Positions 12,272-27,200 of a DNA stretch of 64,000 bases are shown piece by piece. Source of the stretch: Heterobilharzia americana (lineage: Eukaryota; Platyhelminthes; Trematoda; Strigeidida; Schistosomatidae); assembly GCA_944470555.2 (NCBI GenBank), contig OX104127.1:98542708-98606707 (forward strand), given 5' to 3'. A model generated the notes under the pieces. The model had not been told where the DNA came from. It was given only the letters and a program-made list of their open reading frames with translations, and did not search any database. Positions within the stretch are counted from its first letter, which is position 1; the number at the start of each line of letters is the position of its first letter. Both the position numbers and the translations under genes were made by a program.

Positions 12272-15200
12272 GTTTGTTGCAAGACGGTCGATACTTTGTC
12301 GGCTGACGTTTCACTTGACTGTCGCTTGTGAGCGTTTTTTGGCCATTTTTCTACAGTGCTGAAGTTTTTAGATGTAGAGTTAGAAAAGCTGACCATACCT
12401 ACTCAAATACCGGTTTCTATTTTTTATCTAATTCTTACAATTTTTTTATTATTTTGAGCGACCGTTTTTAAAAGTGATTAGCACTAGACTCCAAATTATT
12501 GGGATCGTATGGTTTCTTATATTTTGCTACCTTCAGTTCTTTTGTACTGGAAATTTTTAGTTCCGCAGTGTATTTAGCAGATCTGCGGGAATTTTTTTGA
12601 AGCAGAATATACCCGTTGAGGTGTACGTGTAAATGTCAAGTATTGAATGGATCTTATTTGTGATAGTGAAAAATATTCAACCCATCGTAGGTAAAAAGGG
12701 TTGAACCTCTGACAGCTGATTGTGTGGTTTTAAGTTACGGCTCTAATCGAGTGAATAAGTTTGGTTCTACTAAACTTAATTTTTTTCGTACATGTTTATG
12801 TACTATAATTCACTTAATGTATGAAGCGATATAATACCTGGTTGCCGAGGTCGAAGTACGTGGATTGAGATCCTAGCAATGTATTCATTGGTTGAAAGTC
12901 GAATACTATAGCCAAAAAACTACATCTCATCTTTGGTGCTGAAAAAAAGTGTATACAACAGTTATCTTCACGAATTTAGTTGAATAAGAAACCATTGAAA
13001 AAATATCAAGATTTCAATGTTTTTCTTCTGTCTTATGTTAACATAAATCTTGCACAGATATGTTTGTTTTTCCTGTGCCTGTTTCGGAAGTCACTCCTCT
13101 ATTTTAACTGCAACCGACGTTATATGTTTTAGCACACAGTACAATCTCTTTCCGATATATTTCTAGCCAGTGTTTCCAAATCAGTATATAAAGAATCATA
13201 TGCTTCTCCGGTTATTTTATTACTCATTTTTTTATGTATACCTACTACCTATATTTATTGTTGGGGATGATGCTTCTTCTCAACTTTCTGCTGTTCGCGT
13301 TTATTCTGATTTTGAGATTGGGGGTTAAATGAAGTAACACTTGAGGATTGCGAAGAGATCGAAAGCATAGCAGTTCTGGACAATGCAGGTCGTACTATTA
13401 CTTCTTAGTACTTTTAAACTTCTGTTCTATCTGTTTGCTTGATTAAATTAAATAGGTCTATCTTTTACATTGGTTCTTTATTTATGTATTATGTTACTTA
13501 CTAGCATTATTACTTTTGCTTACATTATTTTGGAAAAATTTCCTACCCTTCATTTATATCCTGCGTGTAAGTTTGTTGCTTTAATTCCCTTGTTTTTGAA
13601 CGTATTTTAACCAACAATGGACTGGATGGCTTTGTTCGGAATGAGGGAGTGACAGCTGATATCCAAATAATGTAAACTGAAACTTGAAAAATGGTGAATT
13701 CGTAAGTATGTATCACTTAATACTCTTCGCTCGTCGCGTAGACAACGTGTCGAGGGTTATGCCCATCCATCTTATATTCTTATCTATTAACTGGTTGCAA
13801 TTTGTACTTGATACGGTTGGGATTGACTTGTATAGAACTCACCTTAAGTAACGAAATTGATCATGTTTCAAACTGATTAAAATGTTACTTCGTTTCTCAT
13901 GCATATTGTCAATTTTTATTACACTTCAATTTTCAGCAACAAGCTTCTTATGAATGGTTTCTCCCAAGAGGTATACTTAAAACGGGTTGGATGAGGAAAC
14001 ATCTTGAAGAAATACCTGCATTTGTGGCTTTGTTTTATGATCTAGATTGGGATGAGCCTCAGTGGGAAGAAAGGTCAAGTGAATGTGCTCAAATGGTGGC
14101 AACCGTTCGGTAAGGATATTTTCGTCCTTATTTATTTATCTTAATCGCATTTAGATCAAAACTTGCTGGTCGTGAAAGTAAACTGGTTGTCGTTCTTATT
14201 CAGAAACGTGCTCCTTTGCCGCTGGGCGAAGACCTTAATGCTATGGATCGAGCCCAATCTCTTTGTACTAAGTGTGATCTTCCAGGGAAGAACTTATTCG
14301 TTTTGTCGCATACGAATTTACTTTATGGATGTATTACAAGGTTTGTTTCTTGTTACACATTTCGTCTGTTATGATGCCTCTTTTCACTGGTCGACTTGTC
14401 CGTAAGTTATGGTTTATGCCGATAATTAAGTGGTTTACCGAATTGAATTCTTAGGAGCATCTCTACAGTTTATAATTCTTCAAGTATAGTCGCCAACTTT
14501 TGTTACATTTTATCCTCAAATGTTTAAACTTTGTCCTAAACCAGAGAGGATATTAAACTGTTAGTTTTATTTATTCTTAAGGGCATATCTTCGTTAAATT
14601 ATCTGTTTTGCAACTGTCAGATGCAGTCAATTAAATTCAATTACTTGATTAACTTAGCTTTCACACTGGATCCTAGTACAGTTGACTGATAAGTATTATT
14701 ATCGGTATTTTCACCACTAAATTATTATTTAAAAGGACCATGAGGTGACTTGTTTCACAAAAAAGATGAAATAGAATATTCTACTAACCATTTTTCTTGC
14801 AGACGATATTTTTGGATTTATTAAGAAATTTTTAGCGTGCAATGTTACTTCTAATCTACTCCTTTAAAGACATTTTCAAAAGGAAGAACGTTATGAAGAG
14901 TATTTTAACGAAAAAACATAGAGAAGCCTTGAAAAAGCTTAAAACTAATGCAAATATCGTGATTACCAAGCCGGATGAAGGATCAGGAATAGTTTTAATG
15001 GACACAAAAGAGTACACAGACAAGATGAATGCTTAACTTAGTGATGAAAGTGAATTTCAGAAATTAGCCGCTTATGGTGATACAACGGAGAAAGCTGAGA
15101 AACATCCAACCGAATCACTGAAAAAGATAAAACAACAGGGTTTTATTTCAGAAAGCACCTTCGAAATGCTGAAACCTACTGGAACCGTTACACCTAAACT

Positions 15201-18200
15201 TTACGGTCTACCAAAACTGCATAAAAATGATCTGCCTCTCCGACCAGTTCTCGACATGACAAACTCTCCGTACCATACAACAGCAAAATAGTTAGTACGA
15301 CTCTTGAAGCCTCTCCACATAGGAGTTGTGAAGTACAGTCTCAGAGATACCTTTGAATTTATTAGAAAGATTGAGAATCTGAAAGTAGATAATAAGTTAA
15401 TGATATCGTGTGTTATTTCATCTCTTTTTACTAACTCTCCTTTAATGGAGACAGTAGACTTTATTTGCAATGAACTCACGAAGCACGGCATGGAAATAGG
15501 TATTCCAATCTCCACGTTGAAAGAACAACTTCTTAGGTGTACGATGAACCCACAATTCATTTTCAACAACGAACTCTACCGGCTATCTGATGGTGTTGCT
15601 ATGGCATCACCCCTTGGCCCTGCTCTTAGCAAATTTTTTCTGGCGAAACTAGAGAATGTTCCACTGAACGATACTACTAGCCGTTTAGAGTTATATTGTG
15701 GTTACATGGATGATACCTTTATAGTTCTCAAAAGTGAGACTGATAAGAATGCTGTTCTGAATAAGTTCAATAGTGTTCATCCGGCAATCAGCTTCACAAT
15801 GGAAGAGGAGGAAAATGACAGTATCCCATTTCTTGATGTTCTGTTGGTAAGAAGGTTAGATGGGACCCTGAAACGAAGTGTATATGGAAAGCCAACATCA
15901 ACAGGTCAACACAAGCACTTCTTTAGTGCCATACCCCTCCAATACAAAAGGAACCGAATGAAATGCTTAGCATACCATACCTCAGCTATTTGTTCAGAGG
16001 ATGCTATAAAAGAAGAGTGTGCCACCATCCGTGATCTGCTTAGTAGGAATGGTTACCCAGACAAGTTTGTAACTAAGCATATGAATACTACTAGGGTTAA
16101 GACAAGAACGCCAACAGTTCCTAAGAAGCAAATCTTCTTGAAGGTGAAATTTAAGAGTGACATTGCCAGTGAGATCATCACACAACACGTAAAAGAGTCC
16201 TGCAAAAAGCATTCCCAGCCGCTAAATTATGTCCCATCTACAACCGTGCTATTCTAGGTGCAAGAAATAAAGGCAAACTGCCTGATTCTGCCACTTCTGT
16301 GTGCATTTATCAATTCAACTGCTCTTGCGGAGCTAGTTACGTTGGGGGTACAATGAAGCAGTTCCATCGTCGAATTTCTAAGCACCACTCATTATGGTTG
16401 AGCAAGGAACAAATTAGAACAATAAAGAGCTCCATACTTGCACACCTAGTTGACATGACATCAAGTTGATACTAGAAAAGCTTTCAAAATCATCCATCAA
16501 ATTCCACTTAATTTACCACATGGGTTACACACTCGGTTACTTCACATAGCAGAGGCGATTGCAATCCACCTTTACAAACCTACCCTTTGTATTCAAGAAA
16601 AGTGTGTCTAACCACTTTTATTACCGTGACCTTCAACACGATGTAACTTCTAGGTTTACTTTGTAGACCTCTTCCCTTTCTTGTTTCTATCAATATCCAT
16701 TTGGTTTCTTATTACTGCGTAATCGCTCGTTGTGAATGAGTGAACATTCACCAAAAGTCACTCTATTTACCAAAGGATAGCTTGCTTTATGTTTCCAATT
16801 TTAGTAACTCCACTGATTATTAACATCATTATTTCCAAAACATCAGCACGTGATTGGTAATTCGGTTAAATTGTAAAACTGTATATTAATGTAGAGCCCA
16901 AGATAAAGACCTAATTGAAAAGGAATATATTTCTTCACTTAATCAGTATTTTTTCTAAATGTCTGAGTGGGAATATTTAATGTATTGGAATTAATTTAAT
17001 CGATTCATCACTAACCTTTGACAATAGCTTTCAAATTCCTACTCAGTGATAGTCGCAAAGCAGAATCAAATAAAATTGCAATCAAGACAGTCCTAATACA
17101 GTTCCTCCCCAAAAATCCTGTTGTTGAGATTGACTCCCGTCATCCTTCCGAAATGCTTTCATACAACTAGGCCTTCAAAACCTCTCCCATGGAAGTTCTA
17201 CCCACTGCCCTCCAGTGGCTGGAAGTGCTTTCACAAAAGTGAGGGGGAAAGTAAACGTTTGGCGCTATCACTGAACTAGTTCACGCAGATGGTGCATCTA
17301 GGAGAGTTTGAAAACCATGGTTCCGAACCAGTGGTGCACATGGGCTACACCGTACACCGTATGAACCTATCTCAAGCACTGGAAACTATGGAAATGCAGT
17401 AACTCATGTTGTTCCACTACATTATGTATCAGACATCAATTCGATGGCTTGTGAATTAGTTCCTTAAGAAAACCCTGGATTTCTGTCTGGACTTTCGGAG
17501 AGTATCAGAGCCCACATGGAAATTATGGATCAGAAGTAACAGTAAAGTTAGCAAAGCGCCTTGCAAATATTCCTGCGATGAACTTTCCACAAAGTTATTC
17601 AAATTATTATCTTTAAATTGTAATTATTCTTAGGTATGAACTATACTATCTCTTCATTTTCACTCTGAAATTTATCTTTGTGTATTTAGTTTCACTCAGC
17701 TATTCTCCGCTGACTAAAATTCTGGTCTGTTTTCATCACGAGTCTCTAAACAGTTACTTCCGGAAGGCTGTCCTACAGTGTGATAGGTGATACAACTATT
17801 CCGAAACCGTGTACACTATTAAAGATAGCCAGCTTTAACGTCCTAACCATGATGCAGATCAGCAAACGGAAAGGTTTGGCTGGAATTTTAAAAAGCCTTG
17901 CTGTTGAAGTATACTGTATCTCATAGACATGCATACAAAATCTCAGTGAAGTGCTTCTGATTATTTCTCTATATTTCAGTTCAGGAAGTGTATTCACAGT
18001 GTGACTATATGAGGACCCTGTGGAATCAATGGCAGACCTTGCTGGTGTTGGTGTTGCGATGAGCTTCAGAGCTGAAGCTGCATTAGTTGATTGGATCCCC
18101 ACCAACAGTTGTCTGTATGATGTTAAACTGCAAGGTTCGACCAGAGTGAGAAGTAAATAACAAGGAAAACGATGTTTCCTCATCTGCACTTGTGCCCCGA

Positions 18201-21200
18201 CTGACTTCAGGCCGGATGCAGTTGATGGTGTGTTCTACCATCACCTTAGCGACATCGTCTACCAGGCTCTGTCAGCAGATGTAGTGTGAGCTGGAGACTG
18301 TAATGGAAAGGTCAGGTGACTAGGTACAGAAAGGGGTTCGTCAGTTGCGAGTCGTGATGAGAAACGTCTTCTGGAGATTCGCGCTGATCACAACTATCTT
18401 ATAGCCAGCATCAAATTCTGGTACAGCCATCGGCGTTGTGCTTCCTGATGTCCTGTCTCTGCCACTCAAACTCTAATGTACCATACTGCAATCATATACC
18501 TATGCAAGAGATCTTCTACTTTTTCCGAACCACCCGTGTGGTCTATGACCACGCTTTAGTATGCTCCAAGCTCATCTTGGATTATGGTGGCTATCAATAT
18601 TTTCATTGGGAATGAGTTGGTGTATGGAAACTAGTTTCACCCAGTATTGCAACTAAATACCAGACAGCTTGATTCAAGACTATACGTCGAACCTTCAAAA
18701 GTATCGACGAGCATGGAGGAGTAAAGCTGCTACTGGCTTTGAAGAAAGTTTCGCTATTAAACACTGGGTCTCTGCTAGCCCCTTGAGACCTCTTAACGCT
18801 CTTCGGTCTATTAAGGTACGTAGCTAGTAAAACGGTATGCGTAAATCCCTTACGCGACGGACCAAATAGCATTCGCCTAAGGGCCGTAAAGCCCAGTAGT
18901 CCTAATGCGTCAGTCAGATGGAAGCAGCAACTGCGTCTGAAAAAAGTCAGAACGTTTCCAACTCATTTGATGATCTCTAGGCAACAAAAAGGCTGGTGTC
19001 AGCAAGGGGGTCTGGTAAGTAGATGATATACTGATAAGCTTTCATAGATGCCTGGAATGCTGGATGGAACACATTGCATTGCAATTCTACTAGCTTACTA
19101 CTCAGGTAACATTGATTTCCAGTTTACTGTGCTTCAAGACCGGCTAAGACCCACCGAGCTGACGAAGAAAACGTTCGTAGTGAACTTCAAGCTCTAAATC
19201 ACCATGTGGCGCCCGGTTCAGACAACTTATGCTGTGCTCATATTTAGGGATGATGAAACAGTAGTGAGAAAACTGACTACCTTGTTTGAAAAGGTATGGT
19301 AGGCTGGCTGTGTTTTATCACCCTGAAATACAGTCATTGTTGTACCCATCTTTGAAAAGGATCTGCATCGTATGTGGTAATTATTGAAGCAGTCTGCTGC
19401 CAGTAGTGTCTAAAATACTGGCTGCGATCACACTCCTCAGGCACTGCAGAATGCGCGAGAAACTGATCTTTGAGACAGCGGTGAGAGAGGTGCGTTACGG
19501 TTCTAACCCGCTATCAGGTAATATTTTGACGCCTCAAGTGAACGAATGATATCGTTGTACGGTGCACCAACATACAAGCTGCTCTAACCACACTGAGCCA
19601 GTTAGCAGTTAGTCCTCGTAAGTATGGTTGTGCTCTGCGTCGTCAAAGTGCTAGTCGCTTCTACGAGATTTACTTACGATCTGTGCCTGCACGCACCCTT
19701 TGGTGGTGAATTGTTTGAAGGTATCGGAAAGTTTATGTAGCTGAGTAGTTGTGTGATTGCTGATGGAGGTGTTGCTGTTGAAACAGCCACTTGTATATCG
19801 AAAGCAGCAAGTACCAATGCGGATCACTTTTAGTGCCATAGTGACGTCGACCTTATCCTAAAAGGTCGAGTATGCAAGATTTCGGTGTAGGCAGTCGTTC
19901 TTATGGTTATGAAGCCTAAAGTTTGAGCTGAAGATGTCAAGCGATTTTGTGTTTACGATAGCCGTTGTTTCCGCAGATTTGCTAGCGTCCGTTGTAAACA
20001 TGATGTCAGTAATTACGGGGTCAGGCGTTTGTGCGTTTAGGCGTGATGAGGATCGTCATTCATTTAACATGGTCATCTTGAAACACTGGTTTCGGTAGCT
20101 TGGAGTTATACGACACTTGTTATTCCGGCTGCTTACACACCATTCTTTGTTAGCATCTATCAGTGTCTCACTACTCCTTGGGTGAAATCTGAGAGGTCAT
20201 GCAACTCAGTGGCTTGAAACGAGAGATGACCCAAAATCAAGACCAGTGGTGACCATATAGAATTTTCCGTGTTTCTCCTATTGCTGAAAACTAAAATGAA
20301 AATAGTGAATGGTTCTTTGGATGTATCTATAAAACTGCTTATTTTTTAACCTCTTTCTTCCTTTGTCTCCTTCCTTTCTTTTTTATCTCACTATTGTTAG
20401 TGTACTATTTAGTGTGATCCTTCTCTTGGTACGCATGTTGTATTAAGTTTGTATTCTAAATAAGTAGATAAGATGAAATTCGATATATTTAAATAGATCG
20501 AGAAGAACAGTATTCTCAGAATAGCGTGGATCTACTCAACTTTGCAGTTTCTCATTATTAAACACGTTCCCTAGTTTTGACTGATATTTTTCGTTACCTT
20601 ATTGATGTTTGAAATGAATTCGATACATAGAGAGGTCGTTTAAAATAAACAGGTAAACTCGGATTTGCTGCATCAGAATTGTTTTAAATGATAAGCACCT
20701 GTTGAAGAACCCTAAAATAAAGTAAACCCCTGCTATTCTGCTGGGACTGTTGTTCTAGCTCTACTTAGAAATGGTTTTCTTTCCTTAAGGTTCATTATAA
20801 TATTGATGTAGGGATAAGAAAACTGCGTCAAAAAAGTCTCTGAGATCCGTTCACCAACAAAAACTAACATTTTGGACAGAGTCTTTTTATGTGTTCCGTA
20901 TATAAGCTATTGGAAGGTAATGCATGAAATGTTTCACAAAAGTGAATGCATTTTGTCAGATGCTCCTTATCCTGTTGCAGTCCACATAACCCAATCATTA
21001 TGACTTCAGTATTTACTACACGATCCGCTTATCGGATTCAAGTGATTCTACGCAAGTACTTATGGTCTAAAGCAAGGATACTAAACATCAAAAGCTCGTG
21101 GTGGCCATATATTACAGGTGTAGAGAAAAGCTTAATCCACTGATTTTAAACAAATACAACAACTCAAATCGTGCTTCATCATGTATTACTACGTATGGCT

Positions 21201-24200
21201 CCCGTTTTGATGTACGAAGTCAGATTTTCCCCTTACTTGGTCTACATGACAGCAATAATCACGGTTGCTCTTCAACTACAAATTGAAATATTATCTAAGA
21301 AGGTCAGTAACATGCTTTTGTGTCAGGTCAGAATAAACTTGCGCATTGTTGGAGTCCATGGAAGATATAGGGATTTGTAAATAATGCTAGTGATTGGATG
21401 ATCAGTTTACAAATTATTCACAAGCTGCATGGTCCACGTTAACATTTCCCACTTCTGAGAAGTCTTTCGAATACTGAACTATGATGTTAATGTTTCTGTT
21501 GGAAAATGATCTACCAAGATCACCGAGTGTTATCTGTACTGCGAAAGTTAAAATAATTTGCCAAGTTGACCTTTAAAGTATACTGGTCCATTCAAGTCAC
21601 CTGGACAGACCCAGCTAATTTTAATAATTCAATCCGGTGAGCTGAATTTCTCCAGATACTCAACTAGTGAGTGTTCTGCATCTAATCATGTTTTTTAGTG
21701 GTATATACTGTTTATGTCGTTTAAATCGTTTACACGTATACTGTCAAGAACTTTTTCAACCTCCAATTTTAGTTAGTTACTATTTGTGCGAGATCTGTGA
21801 TTTTTACAGGATCACCCCATCTACTCAGTTCAGAAGTCTAGTCTCTAAGTCAGCGATTATTGTTATGGTTTGTATTCAACGATAGCTCGTGACCAGCACA
21901 GGTTTATGCATTAATCATTCCACAAATATTACTGAGGACTATCAGTCTACAATGATTTCATAGCCCTTTTGGTCCGACGTTTCGTATTCTGTTCAAATTT
22001 CACATGATCATTTCCGCTTGTTCTTTTGAGAAACGCTCCCATTAAATGATAATCGTGAATATTTTTTCATAACCATGGTTGCAGGGTTTACTCTCAGTGA
22101 TTTAAGATGATGTTTAAGTTTTGGATGCATCTAAAAAATGGATTACGTTTTGTTTATTTATAACTTTTCCCCGTCAACCTATCAGTGACAGAGTAACCAC
22201 TACCGTACTTGATGGCGTTCATTGATGACCTATTTCTGTTGACGAAGTTCCGATATAGTCACCAAGCGAAGTACATCGTCAGTGTGTCTTGTAGTATTTG
22301 TTGTCTAGCATCTGACAGGACTCTCTGTACCGAGATTTCGAGTTTCTTACTGTCCATTTAGGAAGCATTTCGTAAAAGAATTCGTGCGTCTTCATGAACT
22401 CAAGCTCACATTACTCATTATTTAGTCAAAGATTTCACTAATGAACCGTTCAAACCTGTTTCTCACTGCATCTCTGACTGATCTTCATGCGAATTCTTTT
22501 GGGTACATTAGGTTTCTTGAGGTGTTTGATGTATTTTTCGACAAGTACCTACGAGCATATGAATTACCTCCAGAACCTGTTGATAGTTACCTCTAATCTA
22601 CTAGCATAGACAGTAATCTTCTTTTACTAATTACTTTGTGTTGTTCCATTAATCAACTGTTTTGTACAGGTTGGAAGATGAATTTCGTGATATGGCAGCC
22701 AATTATTATCACAACCAAGCGAGAAAAGTGAAAGCACATAAAGATTCACTGAACAAGGCTAGTCATCAGGTATTTTTTTTTAATTTCTGTGATGGATAGC
22801 CTTGCTTCTCATTTTTACCATTTGTGTATATTATGTAGTTATCTGCATCTATGCGTTTGAATACTGTGTTTCACAAGGTTACTTTCGTAGTTTTGATGAG
22901 AGAGAGAACTCTATAATATCCTAAATACTCCCGTGTGTACCTTTGGGAATGATGACTGACTTGTCTGGTAGGCTTTTGTGTACAGTATTGTACGTCGACT
23001 TGTCTATTTGCATCTGATATCAAATTACTTGGTGTCCCAAGTGTTTTACAGGCTGCAGTCATATTTTTGTTTGTCTGTTACATGTTAGTTATGCAAATCT
23101 ACGTTCACTACTATCGTCTACAGTCTTTGTTTATGTTGGAACTAAAGCTCAAATGAAATCATTTTTGAGATAGTAGAGAAGATTTTCAGCTCTGGATGAA
23201 GATGAAAATTATTTGATGTCCTCTGAGCTTTGAGGTTTATTCTTGAATGTGTCATCACCAAGCCAGGTGACTTCATCAACACTGACTTTACAAGGGAGCC
23301 TTGTTTTCATGCTGCCAAACTAGTTATTTGGTCAGCTTTTTGTTTTTCATTCCTAGTTGATCAAAATTTAAAAAACTCAGACTTCAGAAATATTTACGCC
23401 GAATCTGTGATTTTAAATTCAGACTGAAAACTAATAGGTTAGCTGCGAAACCTAAAGGTCTGGAGTTCGATCCCTAGAACGGTTATGGGTGTGCACTGCT
23501 GAGGAGTCCCGTACTATGATGGAACAGCTGTTCAGTGCTCCCAAGTTTCCAATATTTCTCCAACTGATGTCAATCCATGATGAACACCAACCTGAAGTCA
23601 AGAAATAAGTCCCCACAAACCTCAAACTTAAATTATCAAGAATCATGAAACGATAACTAAACATTTCAATTTTTTAAATAACCTTCATATACCATTTTGT
23701 ATTGCACAATGAGTGCTTACCTTTACTATTTCTTTGTGTACTGCTTTGCTTCTTACCATGAAGTGTTTATTCCGTTGTCTTCATCGTAGCTTTAAATGTT
23801 TTTATGGTTCATGTCATCGGTTCTTCGCAATGCAATGACCATTTCCTGTTGACAAGTGGTCATAGGAATGGATAGCATTAATTTGTATGACCGATAGATC
23901 ACATTTGTGACAAATTGATTTACATTTCAGTTGAATGAGAATTTCATACAGTTTAGTCTCTTTAAACAGGTTAATGTCGAAGGCGAATTTGTTTCTTTTC
24001 ATTGATATATAAGCCTTGGACTAATTAAATCTGTCATGCATATTCTAATTTCTGTCATTGTTTGATCTATTTCAGCTGTTATTTGTCCGTCATGAGTTCA
24101 AAATTGGTTTCTACTCTGAATTAAAACAAGATCAAGGATTAGCATTAAAGTAAGTCAGCATTATCAAATGAGAAAAGGGCAAAATGTACAGTCTGAAGTA

Positions 24201-27200
24201 AAAGTGATACAGTGATATGAAACGTAACTTCAAAACTTCACCGTAGGTTATCGTGAAATCAAAATATCTGGATAGAAATGTATGATTAGCTTGGTATCCT
24301 TAATAGTTTCAGGATTGCGAACATAGCGACTTTGTGCTTTAAACTACTGAGTGAAACGAATATTTGTAAACTATTCATGGTAGTCAGGAGTGGTATTTAA
24401 CTCGCTCGAAGTAAATTAAACACCCTACAACCGTTTAGTTCTGTTGTTCGAAATGAACCAGTCAGTTGATGAACTCTGCCTGTAACTTATCAAACGGGAC
24501 ATGGTGTTCAAATTACTAGTTGTTTGACTGACAGCCGGCACCATTGATTAGTGAGGGTTAAACAACTATTTATTTCTATCAGTCGAACTTACCATAACTT
24601 TAGCGCATTTATTCTCAGTAATAATTATTGCTTAACTTTTGATAAGTCAGATATGCCTAATGAACTCACCACACAGCGTTGCTGTGAGTAATAACGTAAA
24701 GTTGAACACTTAACTGCACTTGTTGTGTTTTATGTGTATGCCCCAGTCTGGCCGCCCAAATTTTAGTGGGTGGATCTCAGTTTCAACTTGTCACTCAGTG
24801 GTTGGAATTCGACCGTAGAAATCAATAATCTATAGGTCCACATTAGGCTGGATAGTGTAATTTAGTTTTCGGAAACTGTTTGCTTAACTTCACTGTTCTG
24901 CTGCTTGTTTCGGCATTTAGCATGTAAGTCTAAAGTTTGATAAAGGTAATAAAAACCAGACGGTTTACTTAAACTTCCAAAGTGAGGACGTTTAAGATTT
25001 ATCTGCAACCCTGAGGAACCTTGTGTGAGAAGTGTTGAAATCAGGCGAAGGGCAATAGGCAAGGTTGTGAACTTTAGTCAACTGCGATGCTTTAAACATC
25101 TGGTGCGCATGCCAAGTCAACTCCTACGTCGATCTACCATGCTAGGAGAAGTTGGATTAGGCTTGAAAGAGGGTACAGGGTGGTCAGACCAAGAAATGGC
25201 ACCAGTCGATGAAGTCTCTGACTGTTTGGAGATGCAGACTATCTGGTTAGGGTACCCGAGACGAAAGGAATCAGCGGTTGAGGACTCTGGATGAATTGGC
25301 TGAAAATCAGTCAAAATAGCTCAGATGTATTCACTCCTTGACATCTTCGAAAGCTTGAATATTCACACTAACCCTTCTCTTCAGGTTGTGTGTTTTCTGA
25401 CATTGCTTTATCTTCTATGATATCAACCTTTTTCTGTACACCTGTTCTTTGTGTGCCGCTGCGAAGTGTGGCAGCTTGATCCGATACACTCTTGTGCGAG
25501 GTTCTACGTCAATTTTATCAGTCAGTCAGGTTGTTTCCTATGAGATTCAAATCTTCGTTACCCATTGCCTCAGTATAAAAACATTGCTCTGCTTACTACT
25601 ATGAAAGGTTTTCTTGAAAGGAAAATCATTTTTCGTATCTCTGAGTTGTAAAGGTGTTCTGTTTCACTTGTATAACTGAAAATACACTGTTTGTTTTTAT
25701 AATCCCATACCACTATCATATATCTTGGAGTTGGTTTTTTCTATTTCGTTTCAGACATTACCAGCAGGCGTATAATCATTTGACAGAACTGCGTATGCTA
25801 GATGCACATATGTTAGAAGTCAAAACTGTGGCTGGATTTATTAACTACAAGGTGATTCATACTTGATTAAGTTATTTCTCATTTGTCCGAAGAATTTTCA
25901 ACCGTTTTTATGTGATTGTCAGATGTTTCGGTCAGCTACGCAGTATCATTATCGGTTACACAATCCATATGATTAAGTACCTTGTGCATAAATATGAGCT
26001 TGACTATGATGTTATTTGTATTATTCCGTCGTTGGTCAGACCGAATTGACCGGTCTCTATTGGCATATGGGCTCCTATGCGCGATTGCTTCGATATTGCC
26101 TGTCATTTCCATTTTATATTATTAATGGATAGCGGTTAGCACAGTTGAATCCAAGACGCGTGTTTCGTCCTATTTCAGATTCATCACCTGGGTGTACCTG
26201 TTTTCCAGTTAGGGATATTGTTCCCACTAAAACTCGAACCGGAGACAGATCGTTTCAAACGCCAAAACGTTATCCACTAGGCCACTTCTTGTACGGTGGG
26301 TTTTTTATGAAGTGGCTAGCATGAATCATTGGCTTACTGAGTAGCGCTTTGATGTTTGAAGCGATCGGTCTAGGGTTTGAGTCTTAGTGAAAACAACATC
26401 GCCCACTGGGAGGAGGTATATCGAGCGGAGTCACAAATAGAACGGAACGCGTGATCTAGATTCCACTGCTAACTATTATCCATCATTACTATGATCATGA
26501 TTTTTGAGTTGCATAATTCTCACTACGAAATAACTTCGTTAGTCCACTTGCTGCCCTTGATTGGGTGTTTAACAAGTGAAAATTGGTTGAACAGATCACT
26601 TATTTGATGTTTTTTTTGGAAGGAAATGAATATTTACTCTTTCCTTTTTTCCACCATGGAAAAATTACCAAACTGTACCAAAGTACAGGCAACAGTTGAC
26701 ACTGGAGCCGCTAAACTAATTGTAAATCTAGTTTGAGAGAGAAGTGACTTCTACAGGGATTCAAAATGCTGTATTTTCCTCATTTCTCAGTATCATTTCT
26801 CGAGTCAGAGTTTTTTGATCTTCTTTTCACAACATTAATCTAAATACATTTGTTTCAATAGTAAAAGAAAAGTAATAAGAATGCAATGATTGTTTTATCT
26901 GACTCCATACGATAATAGGATAGTGCAGTCTCGAGACGGCTGATTGATTAGCAAGTATTATCGTTTTACAAGTGGTATGAACTGTGTATATTCTGCTATA
27001 ATTTTTTTTAGGTTAATCACGTTTTTTGAATTCTCTCTTTATATATTGTTACTGTAAGTGTAAGTATTCAATTTACTCATTGTATTTATCATCCACAATT
27101 ATTGATTTCTATACACGTACAGCAACCGTACCCTGTAAAACTAATGCAACTGCTAAAGAAACTTTAAAGCACAAACAAAATATAAAAAATAAAAACAAAA

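Noticed and set aside
15201..15569. 122-codon minus-strand frame
   Set aside because: It is the complement of the PLE 1 reverse transcriptase, which reads sensibly on the plus strand.
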